Counted from the first letter of the stretch, positions 45,010 to 54,461 are shown. The stretch is 64,000 nucleotides of DNA from Phycisphaerales bacterium (GCA_029260575.1 JAJDDB010000035.1:248001-312000), one strand, 5' to 3'. The notes: generated by a model not told the origin, from the sequence alone. Translations and numbers: made by a program.

Positions 45010-45363
45010 TCACCCTGCTGCCACTGCAGCCGCAGCTGCTGCTGCCGCTTGCGCCGCGGCGATCTGCGTCTGTGCGCTGTTCGACGAACCGTTCACAGAA
45101 GCCAGAGCCGCGATACTCATGCCCTTACCCTTGAGCGGGTTTTCCCATACAAGCTGCCCGAAAAGCGGGTCAAGGCAATACAGATATCCCCTGCCAGCGA
45201 CGATCAGACGATCGCCATCCAGCAGCAACGTCATGTAGGTACTTTTCTTCGGCGACTTCCACGACCACGCAATCTCACCTGAATATCGATCCAGCGCGAC
45301 GACATTGCCATTCAATGCCGCAAACACCAGATCGCTCAGCAATCGTTCAGCCTTGTTTGCCAT
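45010..45363 (-). CDS. PQQ-like beta-propeller fragment protein with poly-Ala tail
   Basis: 117 residues. Two blades of a PQQ/YVTN-type repeat are visible (VFAALNGNVVALDRYSGEIA, then DRLIVAGRGYLYCLDPLFGQ). The end is low-complexity alanine (residues about 98-117). Two blades cannot close a propeller, so it may work as an oligomer or be a remnant. No signal peptide is present. It begins 12 bases after the rsfS stop on the same strand. Confidence 0.75.
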   Translation of the reverse strand: MANKAERLLSDLVFAALNGNVVALDRYSGEIAWSWKSPKKSTYMTLLLDGDRLIVAGRGYLYCLDPLFGQLVWENPLKGKGMSIAALASVNGSSNSAQTQIAAAQAAAAAAAAVAAG

Positions 45364-45375
45364 ATTTCATCCCGA

Positions 45376-45762
45376 TCATGCTGCGGATTCGCGCTGCCAG
45401 TCGATCCGCGCGCCGTCCGACCACAGCGTTTCGAGATCGTAATACGCACGCCGGCCGGGCTCGAACAGGTGCGCCACGACATCCACGAAGTCAATCACAA
45501 TCCACGTGGTGTCCGAATCACTGTGCGAGCGAAACGGCTTCTGATCGCTCGATGCGCCGAGGTCTTCAAGCTCACGACCGACCGACTGCATCTGCCGATC
45601 GCTCGTGCCCGTGCCAATCAACACGAAATCGCAGACCTGGCTGAGCCCGCGCACATCGATCACGCAAATGTCTTCGCAGTGTCGGTCAGCCATCAGCCTC
45701 GCTGCATCAACCGCAAAGGCGCGTGCTTGCTCGTTTGAACGTCTGTGGTGAGGCGTTGTCAT
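45376..45762 (-). CDS. rsfS: Ribosomal silencing factor RsfS
   Basis: Binds L14 of the 50S subunit and blocks subunit joining under starvation. The 128 residues contain the family core ICVIDVRGLSQVCDFVLIGT, then SDRQMQSVGRELEDLG, TTWIVIDFVDVVAHLFEPG and RRAYYDLETLWSDG near the end. The length is normal. It lies 61 bases downstream of hppA and just upstream of the PQQ-like gene. Confidence 0.96.
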   Translation of the reverse strand: MTTPHHRRSNEQARAFAVDAARLMADRHCEDICVIDVRGLSQVCDFVLIGTGTSDRQMQSVGRELEDLGASSDQKPFRSHSDSDTTWIVIDFVDVVAHLFEPGRRAYYDLETLWSDGARIDWQRESAA

Positions 45763-45823
45763 CTTGCTCCGATCACTGTCACGCTGCGGCCCGCCCGCTT
45801 GCGTGACCGCGCCGAAAGTCTAC

Positions 45824-48151
45824 TCAACCAAAGCCAAGCAGATCACCAATGTATGGCGAGAACTTCACGATCAGCCCCGCAAACACCACTGAGACAATCG
45901 AAATCAGCTTGATCAGGATGTTCAGCGACGGTCCCGAGGTGTCCTTGAACGGGTCGCCGACCGTATCGCCGACCACACCTGCTTTGTGTGCGTCCGAACC
46001 CTTGCCGCCGTGATGGCCCTTCTCGATGTACTTCTTGGCGTTGTCCCACGCGCCGCCTGCGTTGGCCATGTAAATCGCTACTGCGAAGCCGCACGTCAGG
46101 CCGCCCGCCAACATGCCCATTACGCCGGGAACTCCCAGCACGAGACCAACTATGACCGGAACAATAATCGCCAGCAGCGACGGCACGATCATCTCGCGCT
46201 GCGCACCTGCTGTTGAAATGTCCACACAGCTTGCGTAATCCGGATACTTGTGGCCATCCACTTCGACCTTCATCGGCCAGCTCATCGGGTTGGCAATGTC
46301 CGCATCCGACATACCCTGCTTGCGGAAACCTTCTTTCATTATGCCGAACTGCCTTCGGCATTCATTCATCATGCGATACGCAGCTCTGCCGACCGCATTC
46401 ATCGTGAGTGCACAGAATACGAATACCAGCATCACACCCAGGAAAATGCCGCATAGCACGCGCGGGTTGATCAGCGTGACGTTATAGAAATCCATCAACT
46501 GCGGAATCGTTGCAGTCTTGGGCACGATTGTTCGGCCGAACATTGCAACCACGCCGCTTTCATCTGCCATCCGGACCAGACTTTCCTTGACCGTAATGAT
46601 GTATGCCGCTAGCAGCGCGAGTGCTGTCAGCGCCGCAGAACCAATTGCAAATCCTTTGCCCGTTGCTGCGGTCGTGTTACCAAGTGAATCAAGCATGTCC
46701 GTACGTTCGCGAACGAACGGCGGCTGGCCAGTCATCTCTGCGTTGCCGCCTGCGTTATCCGCAATCGGTCCGTATGCATCAGTCGCAAGCGTGATGCCCA
46801 GCGTGCTGAGCATGCCCACCGCCGCAATGCCAACGCCGTACAGGCCGAGCAGGAACGAATCCTCCGGCCCCTTGGCAAATCCGAACGCTGCCAGGATCGC
46901 CACAACAATCGTGATGATCGGAATCCACGTCGAGATCATACCCACTGCGGTGCCCGCAATGATCACTGTCGCCGGCCCGGTTTCCGCCTGCTGGGCGATT
47001 GATTTCGTCGGCTTGTGCTCGTAGCTCGTGTAATACTCAGTGCCAAACGCAATCACCAGACCTGCTACAAGTCCGGACACGATCGAACCCCACACGCCGA
47101 TGCCGTTGACCTGATCAACGTCTTTGAACAGGTACCAGAACAATCCAAGCGCTGCCACGCCGATCAACGCGCTGGCCACCCACACACCCATGTGCAGGCT
47201 CTTGAGCAATTGACTGAAGCTCGCATCTTCCTTTGCGCGAACAACAAACACGCCAATGATCGAGCACAGAATGCCCAGCCCTGCAAGCGCCATCGGTGCC
47301 GCTGCGAGTTTCATTGCAAGTGCTGCATTCAACGGATCAAGCAGATACGCAGCTGCTGCACCAATTGCCATCGACGCAAGAATCGAACCGTAATACGACT
47401 CGTACAGGTCAGCACCCATACCTGCGACATCGCCGACGTTGTCGCCGACGTTGTCTGCGATCGTTGCGGGGTTACGTGCATCATCTTCGGGAATGCCTGC
47501 TTCGACTTTGCCGACGAGGTCAGCACCGACATCCGCAGCTTTCGTGTAGATGCCGCCACCGACACGTGCGAACAGTGCTTGCGTCGAAGCGCCCATGCCG
47601 TAGCTCAGCATGACAGTCGTCACGATCGTCAGCGGCTCCTCGAAGAACATCTCCCACACGAAGAACCAGACGCTGATGTCAAGTAGCGCAAAGCCGACCA
47701 CGACTAAACCCATCACCGCACCCGCTCGGAACGCCACCCGCAAACCATCATTGAGTGAGTTCTTCGCAGCAAACGTCGTTCGCGCTGAGGCGTTCGTCGC
47801 CATTTTCATGCCGAACCAGCCGCACAGGCCGCTCAGCAGACCCGCAATCGGAACGCCGATCGCTGTCATCTTTGCCTGTATCCCCGCAAGCCCAAGCGCA
47901 ACAAGTACAAGCACCAGCAGCACAAACACGCCTGCCACAACCTTGTACTGGCGAGTGAGATAGGCCATCGCGCCCTGTCGGACAGCTTCCGCAATCTCAA
48001 CCATGTTCGCATCACCCTCGGAGTGCGACATCACACCCCGTGAGAAGATGAAAGCCATGACCAGCGCGAGCACCGCTCCTATCGGAGCGACAAACCACAC
48101 CGGCGCATATTCAGTAATCAGTGAGAAGTCCGCGAGAGTAAGGGCGTCCAC
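45824..48151 (-). CDS. hppA: Membrane-bound ion-pumping pyrophosphatase, potassium-dependent type
   Basis: Hydrolyses pyrophosphate to pump H+ or Na+ across the membrane. About 775 residues with some 16 helices. The PPi site shows in KAADVGADLVGKVEAGIPED, NPATIADNVGDNVGDVAG and the C-terminal DTVGDPFKDTSGPSLNILIK. GNTTAATGKGFAIGSAALTA has Ala where potassium-independent enzymes have Lys, which indicates potassium dependence. Whether the pumped ion is H+ or Na+ cannot be decided. The start GTG at 48151 has CAGGAG 9 bases upstream; the frame is open to 48190, but that part would precede the ribosome binding site. Confidence 0.95.
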   Translation of the reverse strand: MDALTLADFSLITEYAPVWFVAPIGAVLALVMAFIFSRGVMSHSEGDANMVEIAEAVRQGAMAYLTRQYKVVAGVFVLLVLVLVALGLAGIQAKMTAIGVPIAGLLSGLCGWFGMKMATNASARTTFAAKNSLNDGLRVAFRAGAVMGLVVVGFALLDISVWFFVWEMFFEEPLTIVTTVMLSYGMGASTQALFARVGGGIYTKAADVGADLVGKVEAGIPEDDARNPATIADNVGDNVGDVAGMGADLYESYYGSILASMAIGAAAAYLLDPLNAALAMKLAAAPMALAGLGILCSIIGVFVVRAKEDASFSQLLKSLHMGVWVASALIGVAALGLFWYLFKDVDQVNGIGVWGSIVSGLVAGLVIAFGTEYYTSYEHKPTKSIAQQAETGPATVIIAGTAVGMISTWIPIITIVVAILAAFGFAKGPEDSFLLGLYGVGIAAVGMLSTLGITLATDAYGPIADNAGGNAEMTGQPPFVRERTDMLDSLGNTTAATGKGFAIGSAALTALALLAAYIITVKESLVRMADESGVVAMFGRTIVPKTATIPQLMDFYNVTLINPRVLCGIFLGVMLVFVFCALTMNAVGRAAYRMMNECRRQFGIMKEGFRKQGMSDADIANPMSWPMKVEVDGHKYPDYASCVDISTAGAQREMIVPSLLAIIVPVIVGLVLGVPGVMGMLAGGLTCGFAVAIYMANAGGAWDNAKKYIEKGHHGGKGSDAHKAGVVGDTVGDPFKDTSGPSLNILIKLISIVSVVFAGLIVKFSPYIGDLLGFG

Positions 48152-48483
48152 AGCGCAAGGCTCCTGAGAATCACCGCCTCGTTGTGTCACACAATTCGAG
48201 GCTTTTTATCGTTGGAACAAAGTTCAGCGACTTAGATCGCATGAAACCCCAAGAGACTTCAACTGTCTCCAGCAGCAGCAGGCGACGTGTCGATTCAGTG
48301 CCCGGCAACGGCCGAACACTCTCATCACTGGTTGGAAGGAAGCTTTTCGGTCACCAAGGCCAATATCGACACATCATCGGTCAGGCGATCCATCACTCTG
48401 CAACCACCGCCTGTTCACACTGTCCTGCGTGTTTTCAAACACAACAGAGCCAGCGGAACGTGGTGTGTATCGACGTCAGACAA
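48152..48483. other. Intergenic region between rpsU and hppA
   Basis: 332 bases, both flanking genes on the minus strand. Apart from the hppA ribosome binding site (CAGGAG at its left end) I find no gene, strong hairpin or recognisable promoter. Confidence 0.4.
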
Positions 48484-48702
48484 TCAGCGCGATCGACGTG
48501 CCGGACCACCCGCACTGGGACCCGGACGAACCGCCCGGGCCACGCTCTTACGCTTGGCACGTCGGCGACGCTCCGAGGGCTTCTCGAAGTACTGACGCTT
48601 CTTGATGTCTTTGGTCAATCCCTCCTTCTCGCAGAGCTTCTTGAAACGACGAAGCATCTGGTTGACGGATTCATTACTGCGGGATCGAACGCGAATAGCC
48701 AT
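48484..48702 (-). CDS. rpsU: 30S ribosomal protein S21
   Basis: 72 residues from the ATG at 48702; the frame is open to 48798 but upstream residues do not belong. IRVRSRSNESVNQMLRRFKK and LTKDIKKRQYFEKPSERRRR are the family signature, with an arginine-rich helix and a short basic Gly/Pro tail. S21 sits near the anti-Shine-Dalgarno sequence on the 30S platform and helps start translation. It heads the minus-strand run that continues with hppA and rsfS. Confidence 0.95.
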   Translation of the reverse strand: MAIRVRSRSNESVNQMLRRFKKLCEKEGLTKDIKKRQYFEKPSERRRRAKRKSVARAVRPGPSAGGPARRSR

Positions 48703-49054
48703 ATCGAATCGGTGTCCTTGACCTGAAAAACCAGCTTCCTGAACAGTCCCTTCCAGAGACGAGCCGAGCATTAGACCCAAACACCCCTCGTTTGGCAAGC
48801 CCAGCAGCCATCCAAACCCACGGATATGCCAGATTCTCCCGCCAGACCTCTATGATTCTTCCCAACCGCGCCATGCGGCCTAATGCGTCTCAGCACATCT
48901 ATCGATCGAAGACCGACGAAGTGTTCAAAAGCCCCCCGAAAGCCGCCCCCGAGCAATCTACGACAAAAGGTGGTCATACTGGGGGGTCTCACGCCCGGGT
49001 ATCTCCGCCCCACAACCGGTTATCCTCTTCTTGCACACCCCGTCGAGAGCCCCC
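48703..49054. other. Intergenic region between rpsU and the cyclopropane synthase-like gene
   Basis: 352 bases between divergent genes; promoters for both should lie here. TCAGCACATCTATCGATC at 48891-48908 resembles a segment on the other side of the next gene (50098-50115). No gene is supported. Confidence 0.4.
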
Positions 49055-49909
49055 ATGACGCTCACCCCCAATTTCCAGCAGGTTCAATCGCACTACGACC
49101 TCTCCGACGACTTCTTCCGTCTGTTCCTTGACGATTCCATGACATACAGCTGCGCGTTCTTCGAGCGCGATGATATGTCCCTCGCCGAAGCGCAAACCGC
49201 CAAGCTCGATCTCTCGCTCAACAAACTCGACCTCACCCCCGGTCAAACCCTGCTCGACATCGGCTGCGGCTGGGGCGCATGCATGTGCCGCGCTGCCGAA
49301 CGCTACAACGTCAACGTCATCGGCCTCACGCTCAGCCGCAATCAACACGAACATGTTCAGAAGATGCTGCCGGACATTCCCACCCACGGCGAGGTGCATC
49401 TGCAGGGCTGGGAACAATTCGAACAATCCGTCGATCGCATAGTCAGTATCGGCGCATTCGAACATTTTCGAAAAGCCCGCTTCGCTGCATTCTTCGAGCG
49501 CTGTATGGCACTCCTTCCAGACGATGGGAAAATGCTGCTGCACACGATCGTTATGCACGACCTGGGAACCTGCCGCAAACGCGGCATCGAGATCACCCAC
49601 GAATCTGTGCTCTTCGGCAAGTTCATCGGCAGGCACATCTTCCCCGGCGGCCAACTCGCAGCACCTGCAAACATCGAAAACCACGCAACCGCAGCCGGCT
49701 TCACTGTCGAGCGCGTGCAGTCACTGCAACTTCACTACGCCCGCACACTGGACGAATGGTCCGCCAACCTCGCACGCCGCAAAGATGATGCCATCGCCAT
49801 CGCAGGTGTAGACACCTACGAGATGTACCAGAAATACCTCACAGGCTGCGCGTTCTACTTCCGCCAGGGGCAGATCGACGTGATGCAGTTCACACTCAGC
49901 GCGAGTTGA
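49055..49909 (+). CDS. Cyclopropane-fatty-acyl-phospholipid synthase-like methyltransferase
   Basis: 284 residues. The start segment FQQVQSHYDLSDDFFRLFLD and MTYSCAFFERDD are diagnostic of the CFA family. SAM motif I is LLDIGCGWGACMCRAAERY, VSIGAFEHF carries the family Glu and the end, YFRQGQIDVMQFTLS, is also typical. The length is like mycobacterial mycolic acid cyclopropane synthases, since the N-terminal domain of the E. coli enzyme is missing. It probably transfers a methylene or methyl group to membrane lipid acyl chains. The ATG at 49055 is chosen over the TTG at 49031. Confidence 0.9.
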   Translation: MTLTPNFQQVQSHYDLSDDFFRLFLDDSMTYSCAFFERDDMSLAEAQTAKLDLSLNKLDLTPGQTLLDIGCGWGACMCRAAERYNVNVIGLTLSRNQHEHVQKMLPDIPTHGEVHLQGWEQFEQSVDRIVSIGAFEHFRKARFAAFFERCMALLPDDGKMLLHTIVMHDLGTCRKRGIEITHESVLFGKFIGRHIFPGGQLAAPANIENHATAAGFTVERVQSLQLHYARTLDEWSANLARRKDDAIAIAGVDTYEMYQKYLTGCAFYFRQGQIDVMQFTLSAS

Positions 49910-50353
49910 TCTGACGCGTGCAGCAGCGCGCGCCACATCACACAACACAAAGCGCGCATCTGAAACAAATTGCCAGTCCGAAGCGCCAGCGATGGCACAC
50001 ACAACACTTTTGCGCGCGCCAATCACTGCGCCCAGCCATGATTAATGCGACGCCGCAAACAGCATCACCCGATTGCGCCGCGCACGCTGATGTGCTTCAG
50101 CACATCAATCGATCAACGATCTTTGCGAACATCCATAATGACATTCCCCGCGCTGATGCGCGCGCAGCGATCGCAAATCAGTCGCCCCACGCAACCCGCG
50201 CGCGCCTGCACGCAACCGCACCCCGGCTCGCAGCATCCAATCGCAGTACAACAGCTTCGCGCGCACGCAAGTTACACCCCTATGAATCCCCCGCGCGCGC
50301 CAGATCCGTCGCAAAAACCCGCCGATCTGCCGACCGACCCGGCCGGCCGTACC
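49910..50353. other. Intergenic region with a small hairpin
   Basis: 444 bases before the NYN gene; the frame of that gene is open through part of it, from 50045. A stem-loop TGATGTGC-TTCA-GCACATCA lies at 50088-50107, without a T run. The DNA is rich in GCGC. No separate gene is supported. Confidence 0.35.
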
Positions 50354-51199
50354 ATGCTCGTAGAAATGCCCCTATTGATCGACACATACAACGTCCTGCA
50401 CACCACAGGCGTGCTCCCCGCTGAACACGCAGGCATCGAAGTCGACGACCTCATTGCGCTGCTCGCAGCCAGCAGATATCGTCGGCACCGCTGCACACTC
50501 GTGTGCGATGGCACCGGCATGAGCCAGCACGTCAGCACCACCCAGGGCGATATGCGCGTACTCTACTCCGGCCCGACCCGCACCGCTGATGATGTCATGA
50601 TCGACATGCTCAACGCTGACACCGCGCCACGACTTCTTACAGTGGTGAGTAGTGATGTGGCCATCCTCAAAGCAGCCCGCAAACGCCGATGTCCGTTGAT
50701 GCGCTCGACCACGCTTCTTGCGCATCTCGCACATGATGTTGACCTGCCAATGCGACCGCGCACCGCTCGCAAACGAAACACTGATCCGCTGCCGCGCGAG
50801 GAAGTGAAGCAGTGGATTCACATGTTCGATCTGTCCGATGCAGAACTGGAATTGCTCGCTGCGGATGAGCAGCAGTTTGAAATTGAAAATCAACCGGAAG
50901 CCGAACCGCAAACACTCGCAGCACCGCACCCGCCAGCACAGCCGATTGATGGTATATCCGCAGATATGATCGACCAGGCTGAGCAACTCTGGGGCGACAA
51001 ACCGGCTGCGCCCGTACGTACACTGAATGCATCCAAACCGACAGGCGATTCAAGCGATAAAGAGGTGCACGATGCGACTTCTCAAGCCAGCGATGTTCGA
51101 CAAACTCGTATTGATGATCTGGAAGATCCTGATGTTGATGCCATTGACATGCAGCGTTTGCTGCCTGATGTGCAGCCGATGGAAGACAATGATGATTGA
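50354..51199 (+). CDS. NYN-domain (YacP-like) putative ribonuclease
   Basis: 281 residues from the ATG at 50354; an ATG at 50282 is also possible. LLIDTYNVLHTTGVLP holds the first catalytic Asp of the PIN-like fold, TLVCDGTGM and SGPTRTADDVMIDMLNAD hold the next acidic residues and LTVVSSDVAILKAARKR the last. This is the YacP/Rae1 pattern, which in Bacillus cleaves mRNA at the ribosome. The C-terminal 130 residues are acidic and disordered. Its stop overlaps the start of the next gene by 11 bases. Confidence 0.85.
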   Translation: MLVEMPLLIDTYNVLHTTGVLPAEHAGIEVDDLIALLAASRYRRHRCTLVCDGTGMSQHVSTTQGDMRVLYSGPTRTADDVMIDMLNADTAPRLLTVVSSDVAILKAARKRRCPLMRSTTLLAHLAHDVDLPMRPRTARKRNTDPLPREEVKQWIHMFDLSDAELELLAADEQQFEIENQPEAEPQTLAAPHPPAQPIDGISADMIDQAEQLWGDKPAAPVRTLNASKPTGDSSDKEVHDATSQASDVRQTRIDDLEDPDVDAIDMQRLLPDVQPMEDNDD

Positions 51200-51761
51200 T
51201 ATTCATCGAATGCCGGTCGTTGGATTTGCGATTGCTGCAGCACTTGGTTTGTGCGTCGTTGTCCTGCCGGGTTGTGACGATGCAGGTTCCGAACCGATCG
51301 AGCAACCGATTGCGCCACGTGAAACTGTCGACACAAAACCGCAATGGCAGGAGCTCAGCGACGCGATCGTGTTACCCGCTGATGCGCCGAACAACAACAA
51401 AGCTCTTGCTGACGCTATCGATCGCGCCCGAAAGACACTGCATGAAGCCCGAACACGCTGGACGCAAGCAGATGAAACCGATCGGCTGCGCTGGGCAGTC
51501 AAGTGGGTAGCCCCTTTGGACAACGGCGAAGTCGAATACGTCTGGGTGCATCCCACGCACTGGTCACCATTCCGCGTTGAGGGTGTGCTGCTGAACGAGC
51601 CGGTGCATGCGCTGTTGATCGGTGCAAGCAGTGGTGATGCGGTGAGTTTTCCTGATGAGGAAATCTGCGACTGGATTCACCTGCCACGCCCCGGAACAAA
51701 TGCCCCAGCAGAAGGCGGCTTCACCAATGATGCTCTCTTGCAGACCAAGGAGTCGCCATGA
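51189..51761 (+). CDS. Lipoprotein with DUF2314 domain
   Basis: 190 residues from the ATG at 51189 (or 51192), overlapping the NYN gene. The signal is VVGFAIAAALGLCVVVLPGC with lipobox LPGC. A helical linker with Lys/Arg-rich repeats precedes a DUF2314-like domain: VKWVAPLDNGEVEYVWVHPT, then VEGVLLNEPVHALLIGASSG and ISDW-like EEICDWIHL. DUF2314 proteins are widespread and uncharacterised. Overlapping translation with the NYN nuclease suggests co-expression but not a shared function. Confidence 0.78.
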   Translation: MMIDIHRMPVVGFAIAAALGLCVVVLPGCDDAGSEPIEQPIAPRETVDTKPQWQELSDAIVLPADAPNNNKALADAIDRARKTLHEARTRWTQADETDRLRWAVKWVAPLDNGEVEYVWVHPTHWSPFRVEGVLLNEPVHALLIGASSGDAVSFPDEEICDWIHLPRPGTNAPAEGGFTNDALLQTKESP

Positions 51762-51770
51762 CAATCAGCA

Positions 51771-52370
51771 TCAGGGAAACAGTCGCTGCGCGCTCCAATG
51801 TCCATCGGACTGCAACGTGTACCCTACACGATCGTGCAGCCGATTGTCGCGCCCCTGCCAGAATTCGATCGAATCGATCGTCATGCGATAGCCGCCCCAA
51901 TGCCGCGGCCGGGGCACCGGCCCATCGCCATAGCGCGCTGCGATCTCGTCATACCGTCGATCAAGTACCGCGCGCGATCCAACCGGTTGCGACTGATCAC
52001 TTGCCCACGCACCGATCCTGCTGCCGATTGGCCGACTCGCAAAATACGCATCTGACTCCGCATCCGAAATTCGAGACACTCTTCCGCGCAGACGCACCTG
52101 GCGATGCAGCTCATCCCAATGAAATAACAGTGTCGCTATCGGGTGTGCCTGCAGCGCACGGGCCTTGTCGCTTTGATAATTGGAGAAAAACACAGCCCCA
52201 TCGTGATCAAGTTGCTTCAACAACACGATTCGAGCCGATGGCCTGCCATCCGGATCAACTGTCGCCAGCGTCATCGCGTTGGGGTTGGGCACAGTCGTGC
52301 GATCCTTGGCTTCATCGAACCATCGGATGAACTGTTCAACTGGATCAACTGGCGGGTTTTCGAAATCCAT
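51771..52370 (-). CDS. pdxH: Pyridoxamine/pyridoxine 5'-phosphate oxidase
   Basis: FMN-dependent final step of vitamin B6 (PLP) synthesis and salvage. The 199 residues have NAMTLATVDPDGRPSARIVL, LLFHWDELHRQVRLRG and RPIGSRIGAWASDQSQPV. PRPRHWGGYRMTIDSIEFWQ holds the FMN and substrate contacts, and the protein ends in WSAQRLFP, the conserved R-L-x-P terminus. The length matches the family. It is convergent with the DUF2314 gene, 9 bases apart. Confidence 0.96.
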   Translation of the reverse strand: MDFENPPVDPVEQFIRWFDEAKDRTTVPNPNAMTLATVDPDGRPSARIVLLKQLDHDGAVFFSNYQSDKARALQAHPIATLLFHWDELHRQVRLRGRVSRISDAESDAYFASRPIGSRIGAWASDQSQPVGSRAVLDRRYDEIAARYGDGPVPRPRHWGGYRMTIDSIEFWQGRDNRLHDRVGYTLQSDGHWSAQRLFP

Positions 52371-52544
52371 TGAGCACCTCGAAGTGGTGAAAATGCGTCC
52401 TAGAATGAACGAATCTCGGGTACTATACGACTATGGACGTGCGATCAGTGACGCCCGCTCGGCTTTACTGCATCCACGTTTGATGGGCCCGCTGCGTTCG
52501 CGGCGATCTTCCGCGAATGCCTACCGCGCAGGGAGGATCGGTCC

Positions 52545-53279
52545 ATGCACGAACGACGCAATTTCATCCTTCTACTCATCGCGGCGCTTGCAGCAGTCTG
52601 GTCGCTCGTTGCGTGGGTGCTGCTTGGTACCGACGCCCCGCTGCTCTGGCCGCAGCGCATTGCAGCATCCGTTCTCCTTGTGGCAACGATGGCGTGGTTC
52701 GCATACGGCATGTGGATCGAAGACAAACTCCCGGATCACATGGCTGCGATCGTCGGCCCGCTCTACTACGAAGCTGATGGCGTGTCCTTCCTGCCGATCA
52801 TACGCGTCAACGACAATCAGGCTGAACTCAGCGTCTATTATCAGAACCGATATGAAAACCCAGCCCAGGTCATCATTCACCTGCGACCGCCCGACGAAAG
52901 TTTCGTCATCAAACCCGAAACACACGATGTGCACTTTGCATTCAAGACCAGCGGCGGCGACTTCGGCGTCATTCACCAGCCGATCGCAGTCCCAGCACAC
53001 CTGCAGGGTGAAGTGCTTGATGTCAAGCTCGCAGCCGCATCGTATTACCCACGCAGCCACGGCGCTCGTTGGCGCAAGAAACCGGGAATGCCCTGCGGCA
53101 CACTTCCGGTGGACTGGGGCGGCGCAGCATTCCGCATCGGCGTGCACGAAGTCTCCGGCGAACTCGAACTGCAGAACCCATCGTCGCTGCACCTGTCCAT
53201 GCCCAAGAATGTCGTCACATCACTCGATCGCGTCGACCTCTTCCGTCAAGAGCAAATCGCAGCGGGCAGTACCACCTGA
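52545..53279 (+). CDS. Hypothetical membrane-anchored protein
   Basis: 244 residues. GGGAGG at 52531-52536 is 8 bases before the ATG. Two N-terminal helices (FILLLIAALAAVWSLVAWVL and RIAASVLLVATMAWFAYGMW) form a hairpin in the membrane. The C-terminal 180 residues are beta-rich and could be cytoplasmic, with VVTSLDRVDLFRQEQIAA at the end. I recognise no domain. It is 69 bases upstream of asd on the same strand. Confidence 0.75.
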   Translation: MHERRNFILLLIAALAAVWSLVAWVLLGTDAPLLWPQRIAASVLLVATMAWFAYGMWIEDKLPDHMAAIVGPLYYEADGVSFLPIIRVNDNQAELSVYYQNRYENPAQVIIHLRPPDESFVIKPETHDVHFAFKTSGGDFGVIHQPIAVPAHLQGEVLDVKLAAASYYPRSHGARWRKKPGMPCGTLPVDWGGAAFRIGVHEVSGELELQNPSSLHLSMPKNVVTSLDRVDLFRQEQIAAGSTT

Positions 53280-53348
53280 CGTCCTCAACATGGACAATCA
53301 ACAGTTGCGAACACGCCCTCGATCAAGCTGCGGGTCTACACTTTCGCC

Positions 53349-54461
53349 ATGACCGAGAGACAACGATTTTCCGTTGCCATTGTCGGTGCGACCGGAGCTG
53401 TCGGCCGGGAATTGCTTGATGTGCTTGCATCGCGACGGTTCCCGATGCATTCGTTGCGCCTGCTGGCAAGCGCTCGTTCCGCAGGAACAGTCATCGAAAT
53501 TGACAGCGCAACTGCAGCTCTACTTGACAATGATGGAGCAAAGCAACCGCTCGTTGTCGAAGAATTGTCAGCGAAAGCGTTCGATGGCGTTGATGTCGCA
53601 TTCTTCTGCGCAAGTGGCAATATCAGCAGTCAATGGGTCGAAACTGCGACCGCAGCAGGCGCGATCGTAATAGACAATTCCAAGGCGTTTCGGATGGATC
53701 CGAATGTGCCGTTGATTGTTCCGGAGGTGAATGGAGAGACACTCTTACCCGCGGCTTCGAAGACTCAGCCGCGGCTTCCGAGAGTTGTTGCCAACCCGAA
53801 TTGCTCGACGATCATCGCGCTGCTCGCGATTGCGCCGCTGCATCGCGCGGTCGGGATTTCCCGAATGGTCGTGTCAACGTACCAGGCAGCCTCCGGCGGC
53901 GGCGCTGCGATGATGACTGAACTCGAAGATCAAGCCCGGCAGTTCGCTGCTGGGCAGCCGTTGACAACAAACGTCCTTGATCGGCCGTACCTGTTCAACG
54001 TCTTCAGCCATAACTCGCCGATCGGTGTCGATGGCAACAATGAAGAAGAAGCCAAGCTCATTCGTGAGACGCATAAGATTCTCAGCGATGATTCGATCGG
54101 CATCTCCGCAACCTGCGTGCGCGTGCCGGTGTTGCGAGCGCATTGTGAATCGATCAATCTGACATTGAAAGCGCCGCTTTCTGAAAATGAAGCCCGCGAG
54201 CTGTTGCGACGAGCGCCAGGAGTTTCAATTGTTGATGACCGGCCGAATAATCGTTTTCCGGAACCGGTGAATGCGAGTGGTCTTGATGATGTACTGATCG
54301 GCCGCATTCGCAGTGATGCCAGTCAACCGGAGGGGCTCGGCCTGAATCTCTATGTCGCAGGTGATCAGTTGCGTAAAGGTGCAGCATTGAATGCTGTGCA
54401 GATTGCAGAGCTCATAGCGACGACATCTGCGGTGCAACAGCCAAGCCTGAATCCTTGTTGA
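53349..54461 (+). CDS. asd: Aspartate-semialdehyde dehydrogenase
   Basis: Reduces aspartyl phosphate to aspartate semialdehyde with NADPH, the branch point to lysine, diaminopimelate, threonine and methionine. The 370 residues start with VAIVGATGAVGRELLDVLAS. The active-site Cys is in VVANPNCSTIIALLAIAPLH near residue 150, VSTYQAASGGGAAMMTELED follows, and the His region is CVRVPVLRAHCESINLTLK. Diaminopimelate supply fits a cell with peptidoglycan. It is convergent with the ACT gene. The length is slightly over the usual 340. Confidence 0.96.
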   Translation: MTERQRFSVAIVGATGAVGRELLDVLASRRFPMHSLRLLASARSAGTVIEIDSATAALLDNDGAKQPLVVEELSAKAFDGVDVAFFCASGNISSQWVETATAAGAIVIDNSKAFRMDPNVPLIVPEVNGETLLPAASKTQPRLPRVVANPNCSTIIALLAIAPLHRAVGISRMVVSTYQAASGGGAAMMTELEDQARQFAAGQPLTTNVLDRPYLFNVFSHNSPIGVDGNNEEEAKLIRETHKILSDDSIGISATCVRVPVLRAHCESINLTLKAPLSENEARELLRRAPGVSIVDDRPNNRFPEPVNASGLDDVLIGRIRSDASQPEGLGLNLYVAGDQLRKGAALNAVQIAELIATTSAVQQPSLNPC

